From the NCBI RefSeq assembly GCF_016429155.1, contig NZ_JAELUC010000012.1:1-63494 (forward strand): a stretch of 63,494 nt of DNA, given 5' to 3'. The position numbers and the translations under genes are program-made. Below are positions 40,760-48,954 of this stretch, in pieces (position 1 is the stretch's first letter; every line of letters begins with the position of its first letter). This DNA comes from Pedobacter sp. ASV12. Lineage in GTDB: Bacteria; Bacteroidota; Bacteroidia; Sphingobacteriales; Sphingobacteriaceae. The notes under the pieces are model-generated. The model was not told the DNA's origin. It saw only the letters and a list, made by a program, of their open reading frames with translations, and ran no database searches.

Positions 40760-41932
40760 ATGAAAAAGTTAATCCTAATGACCCTTTTACTGCTCAATGT
40801 TGCTTATGGCCAAGTTAAAAACAATGAGCTGGTGCCCAATTTTAAATTAACGACGGTTTTAAATGCACCGGTTAAAACCGCTGACCTGCAACAATTGAAA
40901 GGCAGGTTGGTATGGATAGAATTTTGGGCTACCTGGTGCGGGGCCTGTATAGAAGCCATGCCTCATTTGCAACAACTGCAGGATAAATACAAAAACAAGC
41001 TGCAGGTAATCAATGTAACGCAGGAAACTGCCGAACGCACCAAGCAGTTTATGAAGGCAAGGCCCTCAAAACTATGGTATGCCATTGATACGGCCGGAAA
41101 GTTGGCCGATCTATTTCCGCATCGCCTCATTCCCCATAGTGTGCTCATTTCGCCCGATGGGAAGCTGATTGCGGGCACTAACCCAGAAAGCATTACCGAA
41201 AAAGTAATCGATAGCCTGTTGGCCAACCAACAGGTGCACCTGCCGGAGAAAAAAGACAATTTGACGGCCGACTACATCAAGACCTATTTTTTTGCCGAAG
41301 ACACCGTTAAAAGCAGGTTGGTGATACAGCCCGAAATCAAAGGTGGTCCGGGTATGCGGATGAATTTTATGGATCAGCCCGCCTTTGCGGGCAGGAGGCT
41401 TACCTTTATCAATGTGGGCGTAGGCAATATGTACCAAGAAGCGTTTGGCAGTTTCGGCTATGGAAGAACCATCAACAAGGTTGACAACAAAGAGAAGCAA
41501 CGCTATTGCCTCGACATCATCGTGCCCCAAAAAGAACAATTGTTTCCGAGCCTGAAGGCTGCATTGGCCAAGAAGTTTGGCATCAAGGCATCGATACAAA
41601 AGCAGGATAAAGAGGTGTATGTGCTCAAGATCCTGGACCAGGATAAATTCAACAAAATCAAACGCAATACCGCTGGTAAAAGAACCTATTTCGCCATGCA
41701 TGGCCAGATAGATCAGCAAAATATCAACATGGACGATTTTGCCGATTATTTGGAAACCTTTGGCGTTTATAGGCTATTGGTGCTCAACGAAACCGGCAAC
41801 AACGAAAAATTCGACATCAAATTCTCGTTCCAACCCGAAAAACCCGAAACGCTAAACGATATTTTAAAGGACATGGGACTGGGCCTGGAAAAGGCAAACA
41901 GAAGCGTTGATTTTCTCGTGCTCGAAAAGTAG
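40760..41932 (+). CDS. TlpA-like thioredoxin fused to DUF3738-like domain
   Basis: The ATG at 40760 gives 390 residues with a signal peptide (LILMTLLLLNVAYG). A periplasmic thioredoxin-like domain carries the active site WATWCGACIEAMP. From about residue 200 a second domain follows (RLVIQPEIKGGPGMRMNF, SFGYGRTINKVDNKEKQRYC, FQPEKPETLNDILKDMGLGLEKANRSVDFLVLEK) that matches the DUF3738 pattern. It is transcribed divergently from the two-component genes behind the TTAAC repeats, so it is probably their target, suggesting control of thiol redox or envelope stress. Confidence 0.85.
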   Translation: MKKLILMTLLLLNVAYGQVKNNELVPNFKLTTVLNAPVKTADLQQLKGRLVWIEFWATWCGACIEAMPHLQQLQDKYKNKLQVINVTQETAERTKQFMKARPSKLWYAIDTAGKLADLFPHRLIPHSVLISPDGKLIAGTNPESITEKVIDSLLANQQVHLPEKKDNLTADYIKTYFFAEDTVKSRLVIQPEIKGGPGMRMNFMDQPAFAGRRLTFINVGVGNMYQEAFGSFGYGRTINKVDNKEKQRYCLDIIVPQKEQLFPSLKAALAKKFGIKASIQKQDKEVYVLKILDQDKFNKIKRNTAGKRTYFAMHGQIDQQNINMDDFADYLETFGVYRLLVLNETGNNEKFDIKFSFQPEKPETLNDILKDMGLGLEKANRSVDFLVLEK

Positions 41933-41938
41933 GCACGC

Positions 41939-41973
41939 AGGCTTGCAAAGTTTTTAAAAACTTCGCAAGCCTT
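41939..41973 (+). terminator. Intrinsic terminator
   Basis: AGGCTTGCaAAGTTTTT pairs with AAAACTTcGCAAGCCT, a long stem with one mismatch, followed by TATTTT and then a run of eight T residues. It isolates the TlpA-DUF3738 gene from the MFS transporter gene. Confidence 0.85.
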
Positions 41974-42020
41974 ATTTTCGGTTTTTTTTGTAGTTTAATC
42001 GGCTCAAACCAAACCGTATA

Positions 42021-43250
42021 ATGGAAGAACCAAAAAATCAGACCAACAAGAATATTGTTTTTTTAGTGATCGTAGCCGCGTTGGGCTATTTTGTAGATAT
42101 TTACGACTTAGTGCTGTTTTCTGTAGTACGCGTAGATAGCCTCAAAGAAATTGGCGTTACTACAGATCGGATGCAGACAGAAGGCTTATTCATTATTAAT
42201 ATTCAAATGTTGGGCCTTTTGTTGGGTGGCATTCTTTGGGGAGTATTGGGCGATAAGCTGGGCAGGATTAAAGTGCTTTTTGGTTCTATTCTTTTGTATT
42301 CTATTGCCAACATAGCTAATGGATTTGTTACAACGGTTAATAGCTATGCACTAATTAGGTTTATTGCCGGTGTTGGCTTGGCAGGAGAGCTCGGAGCAGG
42401 CATTACCTTGGTTACGGAAACAATGAGTAAGGAAAAGCGTGGTTATGGAACAATGATTGTAGCTGGTGTGGGCCTGTTTGGCGCAGTGGCAGCTGCAACT
42501 GTTGCCAAAAACTTCCACTGGACAGATGCTTACTTTGTAGGCGGTGGTCTGGGCTTACTCTTATTATTTCTCAGACTAGGAACTTTTGAGTCGGGTATGT
42601 TTAAAGATGTTGCAAAAAGCGAGGTATCAAAAGGCGATATCATCATGCTTTTTAATGATCGAAAACGTTTTGCCAAATATCTTTGCTGCATTTTGCTTGG
42701 GGTACCCTTGTGGTTTGTTGTAGGTATTTTGGTTACCTTGGCTCCAGAATTTGGTGTAGCCTTAAAAGCGAAGGAAACATTAAGTGCGGGTACGGGGATT
42801 ATGTACACTTATATTGGCATAGCGATAGGCGATTTGGTAACGGGTATCTTAGCTCAAGTGCTAAAATCGAGAAAGAAAACAGTTCTAATCTTCCACGTGC
42901 TTTCAGCAATCAGCGTAGTTTATTATTTAAACAGTTATGGACTAGACAACAATAACTTTATATGGATATGCCTTTTTATGGGGTTTTCTGTAGGCTATTG
43001 GGCCACATTTGTTACTATTGCAGCCGAACAGTTCGGTACCAATATCAGAGCTACGGTTACTACGACAGCTCCAAATTTTGTCCGTGGGGCTTTGATTCCA
43101 ATTACGTTTCTATTTCAGTTTTTTGCTAAAAAATTCAATATTATAACCTCAGCCTACATCTTAACTGCATTCTTAACGATCGTTGCCATTTTTGCAGTTA
43201 GCCTATTAAAAGAAAGCTTTGACAAAGACCTGGATTATGTAGAGGTTTGA
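42021..43250 (+). CDS. MFS transporter of unknown substrate
   Basis: This 409-residue protein has about twelve membrane helices. The MFS signature between helices 2 and 3 is GVLGDKLGRIKVLFGS, and RFIAGVGLAGELGAGITLVTETM resembles the sugar/metabolite-porter type. The acidic residues in helix 1 (FVDIYDLVLFS) are typical of organic-acid or metabolite:H+ symporters. The gene is monocistronic, bounded by terminators, so the substrate cannot be inferred from context. Confidence 0.88.
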   Translation: MEEPKNQTNKNIVFLVIVAALGYFVDIYDLVLFSVVRVDSLKEIGVTTDRMQTEGLFIINIQMLGLLLGGILWGVLGDKLGRIKVLFGSILLYSIANIANGFVTTVNSYALIRFIAGVGLAGELGAGITLVTETMSKEKRGYGTMIVAGVGLFGAVAAATVAKNFHWTDAYFVGGGLGLLLLFLRLGTFESGMFKDVAKSEVSKGDIIMLFNDRKRFAKYLCCILLGVPLWFVVGILVTLAPEFGVALKAKETLSAGTGIMYTYIGIAIGDLVTGILAQVLKSRKKTVLIFHVLSAISVVYYLNSYGLDNNNFIWICLFMGFSVGYWATFVTIAAEQFGTNIRATVTTTAPNFVRGALIPITFLFQFFAKKFNIITSAYILTAFLTIVAIFAVSLLKESFDKDLDYVEV

Positions 43251-43264
43251 TTTAACTAATATTG

Positions 43265-43302
43265 AAGCCACCGTTTGATACTAATCTGTCAAGCTGTGGC
43301 TT
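43265..43302 (+). terminator. Possible weak terminator after the MFS gene
   Basis: AAGCCAC (43265-43271) and GTGGCTT (43296-43302) pair across a 24-base loop and are followed by TATT. The loop is long and the T run short, so efficiency is doubtful. Confidence 0.3.
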
Positions 43303-43426
43303 TATTGCTTAACCAAGCATGCGTGCTTCGTTGTAAGTAATCGTATCTGTCAAAACAATGTACTTTCTCTATATTTGCGGCCGATTAGCTCGAATTAGCC
43401 GTAACTTTACAGCAAAATAATCAACC

Positions 43427-44320
43427 ATGTTTAGGGACGAAGTAGCAGCAGCATATCAGCAAATTCAGGACAGTATTTGCGAGGGTTTGGTTCAGGCCGA
43501 TGGCAGGGCAAAGTTCGAAGAAGAGCTTTGGCAACGTGAGGGTGGAGGTGGCGGCAGGACCCGTGTCATGCAAGGCGGCAACGTCATCGAAAAAGGCGGC
43601 GTAAATTTCTCTGCCGTACATGGCAAATTGCCCGAAGCTGTCAAAAAAGCATTCAAGGTTGCAAACGACGATTTTTTTGCTACCGGTGTTTCTATTGTGA
43701 TGCATCCCGAAAATCCTTTCGTACCGATCATCCACATGAACATCCGGTATTTCGAAATGGACGAGCAGACCCGCTGGTTTGGCGGGGGCATCGATCTTAC
43801 GCCGCATTACATCATTCCAACCGATGCCCGGTTTTTCCACCATCGCCTTAAACAGACCTGCGATGAGTTTGACTCCTCTTTTTATCCTAAATTCAAGGCG
43901 CATGCCGACGATTATTTTTTCATTAAGCACCGTGAAGAAACCCGTGGCGTAGGCGGTATCTTTTACGATAGGCTCAAACCCGAAAACACCTCCCTGAATT
44001 TTAAGCAGCTGCTTGATTTTTCTTTGGCCGTGGGCAATACCTTTATTCCTGTATATAGCGAACTGATCGATCGCAACCGCGATAAAGCATATAACGACCA
44101 TCAGAAAGAATGGCAATACCTGCGCCGTAGCCGTTATGCCGAATTTAACTTGGTTTATGATGCCGGCACCAAATTTGGCCTCGAAACCAATGGCCGTATC
44201 GAAAGCATCCTGATGAGCCTGCCACCAACCGCCAAATGGAATTACAATCCACAAATTTTGGCTGGTAGCGAAGAAGAACAGACCAAAAACCTGCTTAAAA
44301 AAGGCATCGACTGGGTATAG
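43427..44320 (+). CDS. hemF: Coproporphyrinogen III oxidase, oxygen-dependent
   Basis: This 297-residue enzyme converts coproporphyrinogen III to protoporphyrinogen IX using O2. Family motifs are clear: REGGGGGRTRVMQGGNVIEKGGVNFS, HMNIRYFEMD...RWFGGGIDLTPHY, and RGVGGIFYDRL, followed by YAEFNLVYDAGTKFGLETNGRIESILMSLPP. The length is usual. A -7-like TATATTTG lies at 43370-43377, about 50 bases before the ATG. No other haem genes are nearby. Confidence 0.97.
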   Translation: MFRDEVAAAYQQIQDSICEGLVQADGRAKFEEELWQREGGGGGRTRVMQGGNVIEKGGVNFSAVHGKLPEAVKKAFKVANDDFFATGVSIVMHPENPFVPIIHMNIRYFEMDEQTRWFGGGIDLTPHYIIPTDARFFHHRLKQTCDEFDSSFYPKFKAHADDYFFIKHREETRGVGGIFYDRLKPENTSLNFKQLLDFSLAVGNTFIPVYSELIDRNRDKAYNDHQKEWQYLRRSRYAEFNLVYDAGTKFGLETNGRIESILMSLPPTAKWNYNPQILAGSEEEQTKNLLKKGIDWV

Positions 44321-44456
44321 CTTTGCTGCATTGCCGTCGGCAAGTTTAGCCGAATTTCCTGGGTAGTGGCGCAGCCAGCGATTTAAAAATTTTATAGTCA
44401 GGTCAAACCCTTATTTTAAAACTAAATATTTTAGCTAAAATTAAATTAAGATGAAT

Positions 44457-44484
44457 AATACTAATTATATTAGTATTATATTTG
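44457..44484 (+). promoter_or_regulatory. Perfect palindromic operator overlapping the mutagenesis-cassette promoter
   Basis: AATACTAAT-TAT-ATTAGTATT (44457-44477) is a perfect 9-3-9 palindrome. Its last base begins the -7 box TATATTTG (44477-44484). No good -33 TTG is seen, so the site occupies the spacer, a typical repressor operator position. Transcription would start about 4 bases before the ATG at 44494, giving an almost leaderless mRNA. The likely ligand is a LexA-like or other damage-responsive repressor. Confidence 0.6.
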
Positions 44485-44493
44485 TCTTGATTT

Positions 44494-45651
44494 ATGCAGT
44501 TGGCCGATAAACATATTATTCATATGGACCAGGATGCCTTTTTTGTCTCGGTAGAGATTAAAAAAGACAACAGGCTGGCGGGAAAGGCCGTGATTATTGG
44601 CGGGCTTTCCGACAGGGGAGTGGTCTCTTCCTGCAGCTACGAGGCCCGTAAATTTGGCGTACACTCGGCTATGCCCATGCGTATGGCCCGCCAGCTTTGT
44701 CCGCATGCCATTTTCGTTAAAGGCAGTATGGACGATTACAGCAATTACTCGCACCAGATTACAGAGTTGCTCCAAGAAAGGGTACCCGTTTTAGAAAAGG
44801 CCAGCATCGACGAGCATTACATCGACATGACAGGCATGGACCGTTTTTTTGGCTGCATGAAATTTGCCCAGGAGCTGCGCAAATCCATACACGATCAAAT
44901 CGGCTTGCCCATTTCATTCGGACTTTCCATCAACAAAACGGTATCGAAAATCGTGACCAACGAGTGCAAGCCCAATGGCGAAATGGAAATCAGCAAACCA
45001 GAAGTACAGCCTTTCCTCAATCCGCTCTCCATCAAAAAAATTCCCGGGCTTGGCGATTCTACTTTTATCAAGCTGAGCGAAATGGGCGTGCGCAAAATCC
45101 ATACGCTCACTCAAATTCCGCCCGATTTAATGTTCAAAATCCTGGGCCAAAACGGGCTCAGCCTCTGGCAAAAGGCCAACGGCATCGACCTTTCGCCCGT
45201 AGTGCCTTACCGCGAACAAAAATCCATTGGCAAGCAGACCACTTTCGATAGCGACAGCATGGACGTAGCGGGCATCAAAGTGATGCTCACCGATATGGTA
45301 ACCAAGCTGGCCTTCGAACTGCGCCAGCAGCACAAGCTAACGGCCTGTGTTACGGTAACCATCCGCTATGCCAACTTCGAAACGGTTACGCAACAGGCCA
45401 AAATTCCTTATACCTCGCTCGATTCGCTATTGATTGCCAAAGCCAAGGAACTTTTCGACAAGGTTTACCAAAAACGCATGTTGCTGCGTTTGGTGGGGGT
45501 TAAGCTGTCGCATCTGGTAGGTGGCTACGAACAGATTTCGCTGTACGGCCCTTCAGAAAAAATGTACAACCTATACCAGCGCATGGATAAAATCCGCAAC
45601 CTGTATGGTACGGATGCCGTTCGTTTGGCCACTGTTTTTCCAGATAAATAG
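44494..45651 (+). CDS. Y-family DNA polymerase (error-prone cassette)
   Basis: This 385-residue protein is a DinB-like Y polymerase distinct from the gene at 26712. Catalytic acids are retained in IHMDQDAFFVSVE and SIDEHYIDM. An HhH region follows (IKKIPGLGDSTFIKLSEMG), and an internal QISLY near the C-terminus may bind the beta clamp. It is followed six bases later by a short DnaE, the arrangement of ImuB-DnaE2-type damage mutagenesis cassettes, though true ImuB proteins have lost the catalytic acids. A palindromic operator sits at the promoter. Confidence 0.9.
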   Translation: MQLADKHIIHMDQDAFFVSVEIKKDNRLAGKAVIIGGLSDRGVVSSCSYEARKFGVHSAMPMRMARQLCPHAIFVKGSMDDYSNYSHQITELLQERVPVLEKASIDEHYIDMTGMDRFFGCMKFAQELRKSIHDQIGLPISFGLSINKTVSKIVTNECKPNGEMEISKPEVQPFLNPLSIKKIPGLGDSTFIKLSEMGVRKIHTLTQIPPDLMFKILGQNGLSLWQKANGIDLSPVVPYREQKSIGKQTTFDSDSMDVAGIKVMLTDMVTKLAFELRQQHKLTACVTVTIRYANFETVTQQAKIPYTSLDSLLIAKAKELFDKVYQKRMLLRLVGVKLSHLVGGYEQISLYGPSEKMYNLYQRMDKIRNLYGTDAVRLATVFPDK

Positions 45652-45657
45652 GCGCTG

Positions 45658-48645
45658 ATGTTTCTCAATGTCCACTCGCAATATAGCCTCAGGTATGGCA
45701 CCATGCACATCGAAAACTTGCTGATGGAAGCAAGGGCTAAGCGCATCCGGCAGCTGGTGCTTACCGATATCAACAACTCTACCGGCTGCATGGAATTTAT
45801 TCGCACTTGCAGGAAACACGGCGCAGGCTTTGAAGACCGGCATGGCGTATACTGGCCTCCTTATCAATTTAAGCCCATTGTGGGCATCGAATTTAGGCGC
45901 GACGAACAGCTGCTTTACATCGGTATTGCTCGAAACAGGGAAGGCATGAAGGAACTGAACGATTTTTTGACCCTCCATAACCTCAGGCAAACTCCCTTGC
46001 CTTTCGAGCCGCCAAAGTTCCAGCATGTTTACCTTGTCTTTCCCTATGGCAGGCGCAGCAAATTAGCCGAAAACGAATTTATAGGCATCAGGGCCAGCGA
46101 ACTGAACAGCATGGCCGGAAAGCCTTTGAGCCATTTGCAGCATCAACTGGTGGTTTTTCATCCGGTTACGGTAAAAGACAAGATAGAATACCGGCTGCAT
46201 CAATACCTGAGGGCAATCGGGCTGAATACGGTGCTGGGCAAGCTCACCGAAAAAGACACCTGTAAGCCCGACGAGTTTTTTGTAGACGAGCGCGAACTGC
46301 GTGCCAAATTCGCATGTTGCGATTTCATCGTAGACAATACCCAAAAACTGCTGGACAGCTGCAGTACCGACGAATACACTTTTGGCAAAAAGAACAAAAA
46401 ATACTTTACCAGCAGTGCCGAAGAAGACCTGAAACTGCTGACCCAACTGGCCATGAAAGGGCTCAAGTATAGGTATGGGGCCGACAGCAAGGAAGCCTTA
46501 AGGCGCATACAGTCTGAATTAAAAGTAATTGCCGACCTTGATTTCTGCGCCTATTTTCTGATAACCTGGGATGTGGTACGATATGGCATGGAAAGGGGCT
46601 ATTACCATGTGGGCCGAGGTTCTGGTGCCAACAGCATCGTGGCCTATTGCCTCAAGATAACCGATGTTGACCCCATTGCGCTGGGCCTGTATTTTGAGCG
46701 CTTTCTGAACTACAAGCGAAGCTCGCCACCCGATTTCGACATCGATTTCAGCTGGGACGAACGCGAAGATATCCAAAACTACCTTTTCGAAAAATACGGG
46801 CGCAACCATACGGCCTTGCTAGGTACCATGAGCAGTTTTAAAACCAGGGCCGTTATCAGGGAAGTAGGCAAGGTGATGGGCCTGCCTAAAAGCGAAATTG
46901 ACGATTTTGTTGACCCCAGCAAAGAAATAGCCAACAGGAACAATCCCGTTTTCAAAAAAATCATGGCTGTTGGCACGTTTATGAACGACATGCCCAATCA
47001 GCGTTCTATCCATGCCGGTGGTATACTGATCAGCGAAGAACCGCTAACCTATTATACCGCTTTAGATTTGCCGCCCAAAGGCATGCCCACTGTACAATGG
47101 GATATGTACGAAGCAGAGGCCATCGGGCTCGACAAGTACGACATCCTGAGCCAGCGCGGCATTGGCCACATCAGGGAAGCCGTAAAGCTTATTGCCCAAA
47201 ACCGACAAAAACAGATCGATATACACGATTTTAAGGCCTTTAAAGAAGATCCCAACCTCAATGCACAGCTTAAGGCGGGCACGCCGATCGGTTGTTTTTA
47301 TGTCGAGTCGCCAGCCATGCGCCAACTGCTCAAAAAACTGGGTTGCGACAACTACCTCACCCTGGTAGCGGCCAGTTCTATCATCAGGCCTGGCGTAGCT
47401 AGTTCGGGCATGATGAAAATGTACATCCAAAGCTATCATGCACCCGATAAAGTAAAATATCTGCACCCGGTAATGGAAGAGCAGCTGGGCGACACTTTTG
47501 GCATTATGGTGTACCAGGAAGACGTTATCAAGGTTTGTTGCGGCTATGCAGGCCTAGACTTGGCCGATGCCGATATTTTACGCCGGGGCATGAGTGGCAA
47601 ATACCGTGCAAAGGTCGAATTTGACCGGCTTGCCCAGCGTTTTTTTAGCAAAGCCAGGGACATGGGCAGAGAAGAGGCCGTAACGGCCGAGGTATGGCGG
47701 CAGATCTCGAGTTTCGCCGGATTTAGTTTCTCTAAGGCCCATTCGGCCAGTTTTGCCGTAGAAAGCTACCAGAGCCTGTTTCTCAAAACCTATTATCCCA
47801 TGGAGTTTATGGTGGCCGTGCTCAACAATTATGGAGGTTTTTACCAGCGCTGGGTGTATGTACATGCCTTAAAGCAAACAGGAGCGCAGGTGAACCTGCC
47901 TTGCGTAAACCATAGCGATGCCGAAGTAAACATTGAAAAAGACCAGGTCTATCTGGGTTTTATTGGTGTTCAGGGACTGGAAAACAGGCTCATCGAGCTC
48001 ATCCCGAGAGAGCGGAAAATCAACGGCAACTATGCCGATTTGGAAGACCTGATTAAACGCACCAGCCTTACTTTAGAGCAGGCCTTGATTTTGATCCGTA
48101 TAGGAGCCTTGCGTTTTACCGGCAAAAGCAAAAAAGAACTGCTTTGGGAAGTACACAACCATTTGGGCAATTCGAATAAGCCAGTAGCAGGTCATGAATT
48201 ATTTCGCCTGCCCGTTAAGCCTTACGTTTTGCCTGCGCTGGCTACCGATTGGGTAGAAGACGCCTATCAGGAATTGGAATTGTTGGGTTTTCCGCTCAGC
48301 GTCAGCATGTTCGATCTGCTCAAAACCAGTTACCGTGGCGATGTGCTGGCCAAAGACCTCGACCGCCACGAAGGGCGGGTCGTAAAAATGCTGGGCAATT
48401 ATGTGTGCGAAAAAACAGTGCATACCTCGCAAAATTCGAAAATGTGGTTTGGCACTTTCATCGATAGCGAAGGTGATTTTTTCGATACTGCGCATTTTGC
48501 CAACCGTACGCCGGTTTACCCGTTCAGGGGCAAGGGCTGCTATCTTATTTTGGGTAGGGTATTGATGGATTTTGGCGTGCCCAGCATCGAAGTCATGCAG
48601 TTTGCCAAGCTGCCCATTGTCGATAATCCGGTATTGAAGGCCTAG
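45658..48645 (+). CDS. dnaE2: Short DnaE-type DNA polymerase III alpha subunit (DnaE2-like)
   Basis: At 995 residues this is about 150 shorter than a replicative DnaE and close to DnaE2/ImuC. The PHP domain begins NVHSQYSLRYG with most metal-binding His lost. The polymerase active site is intact: HVGRGSGANSIVAYCL, then PPDFDIDFSWDERE with paired Asp, and GLDKYDILSQRGIGHI. The finger region shows IMVYQEDVIKVCCGYAGLDLADADILRRGMSGK. Coupling with the Y-family gene suggests translesion synthesis after DNA damage rather than bulk replication. Confidence 0.93.
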   Translation: MFLNVHSQYSLRYGTMHIENLLMEARAKRIRQLVLTDINNSTGCMEFIRTCRKHGAGFEDRHGVYWPPYQFKPIVGIEFRRDEQLLYIGIARNREGMKELNDFLTLHNLRQTPLPFEPPKFQHVYLVFPYGRRSKLAENEFIGIRASELNSMAGKPLSHLQHQLVVFHPVTVKDKIEYRLHQYLRAIGLNTVLGKLTEKDTCKPDEFFVDERELRAKFACCDFIVDNTQKLLDSCSTDEYTFGKKNKKYFTSSAEEDLKLLTQLAMKGLKYRYGADSKEALRRIQSELKVIADLDFCAYFLITWDVVRYGMERGYYHVGRGSGANSIVAYCLKITDVDPIALGLYFERFLNYKRSSPPDFDIDFSWDEREDIQNYLFEKYGRNHTALLGTMSSFKTRAVIREVGKVMGLPKSEIDDFVDPSKEIANRNNPVFKKIMAVGTFMNDMPNQRSIHAGGILISEEPLTYYTALDLPPKGMPTVQWDMYEAEAIGLDKYDILSQRGIGHIREAVKLIAQNRQKQIDIHDFKAFKEDPNLNAQLKAGTPIGCFYVESPAMRQLLKKLGCDNYLTLVAASSIIRPGVASSGMMKMYIQSYHAPDKVKYLHPVMEEQLGDTFGIMVYQEDVIKVCCGYAGLDLADADILRRGMSGKYRAKVEFDRLAQRFFSKARDMGREEAVTAEVWRQISSFAGFSFSKAHSASFAVESYQSLFLKTYYPMEFMVAVLNNYGGFYQRWVYVHALKQTGAQVNLPCVNHSDAEVNIEKDQVYLGFIGVQGLENRLIELIPRERKINGNYADLEDLIKRTSLTLEQALILIRIGALRFTGKSKKELLWEVHNHLGNSNKPVAGHELFRLPVKPYVLPALATDWVEDAYQELELLGFPLSVSMFDLLKTSYRGDVLAKDLDRHEGRVVKMLGNYVCEKTVHTSQNSKMWFGTFIDSEGDFFDTAHFANRTPVYPFRGKGCYLILGRVLMDFGVPSIEVMQFAKLPIVDNPVLKA

Positions 48646-48954
48646 GATTAAAAAGCACGCCTCCTAGGTTTTCGAAAACTTTGTAAGTCTGCTTCAAAGT
48701 CAGCCGGGCAACAATGCTGGTCCTTGCGGCAATATCCACATTTTCGGTATTGAATTCCAGAAAAGGAGCAGCCACATGAAGAATGCAACAGTCGTTTTTA
48801 GGCCATTGTCTTGTCAAAATAACAGGATAAAGTCGATTATCCCCATGTGTAAAACTTTTCCACATCAGTGCACAGGTTGGCGCTTATTTTGTTAAATTCG
48901 CAAGGTTATAACAATACCTAATTTAAATTTCGTTTTTAACGAACATTATTATTT
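48646..48954. other. Intergenic region before gyrA
   Basis: No coding frame is visible on either strand. Around 48838-48864 it has TTATCCCCA and TTTTCCACA, each one base from a DnaA box, but only two, so origin function is doubtful. The A/T-rich last 60 bases should hold the gyrA promoter; I cannot pick a clear TAnnTTTG element. Confidence 0.5.

Noticed and set aside
48646..48954. Chromosomal replication origin upstream of gyrA
   Set aside because: Only two imperfect DnaA boxes, no dnaA or rpmH nearby, and no iteron cluster.
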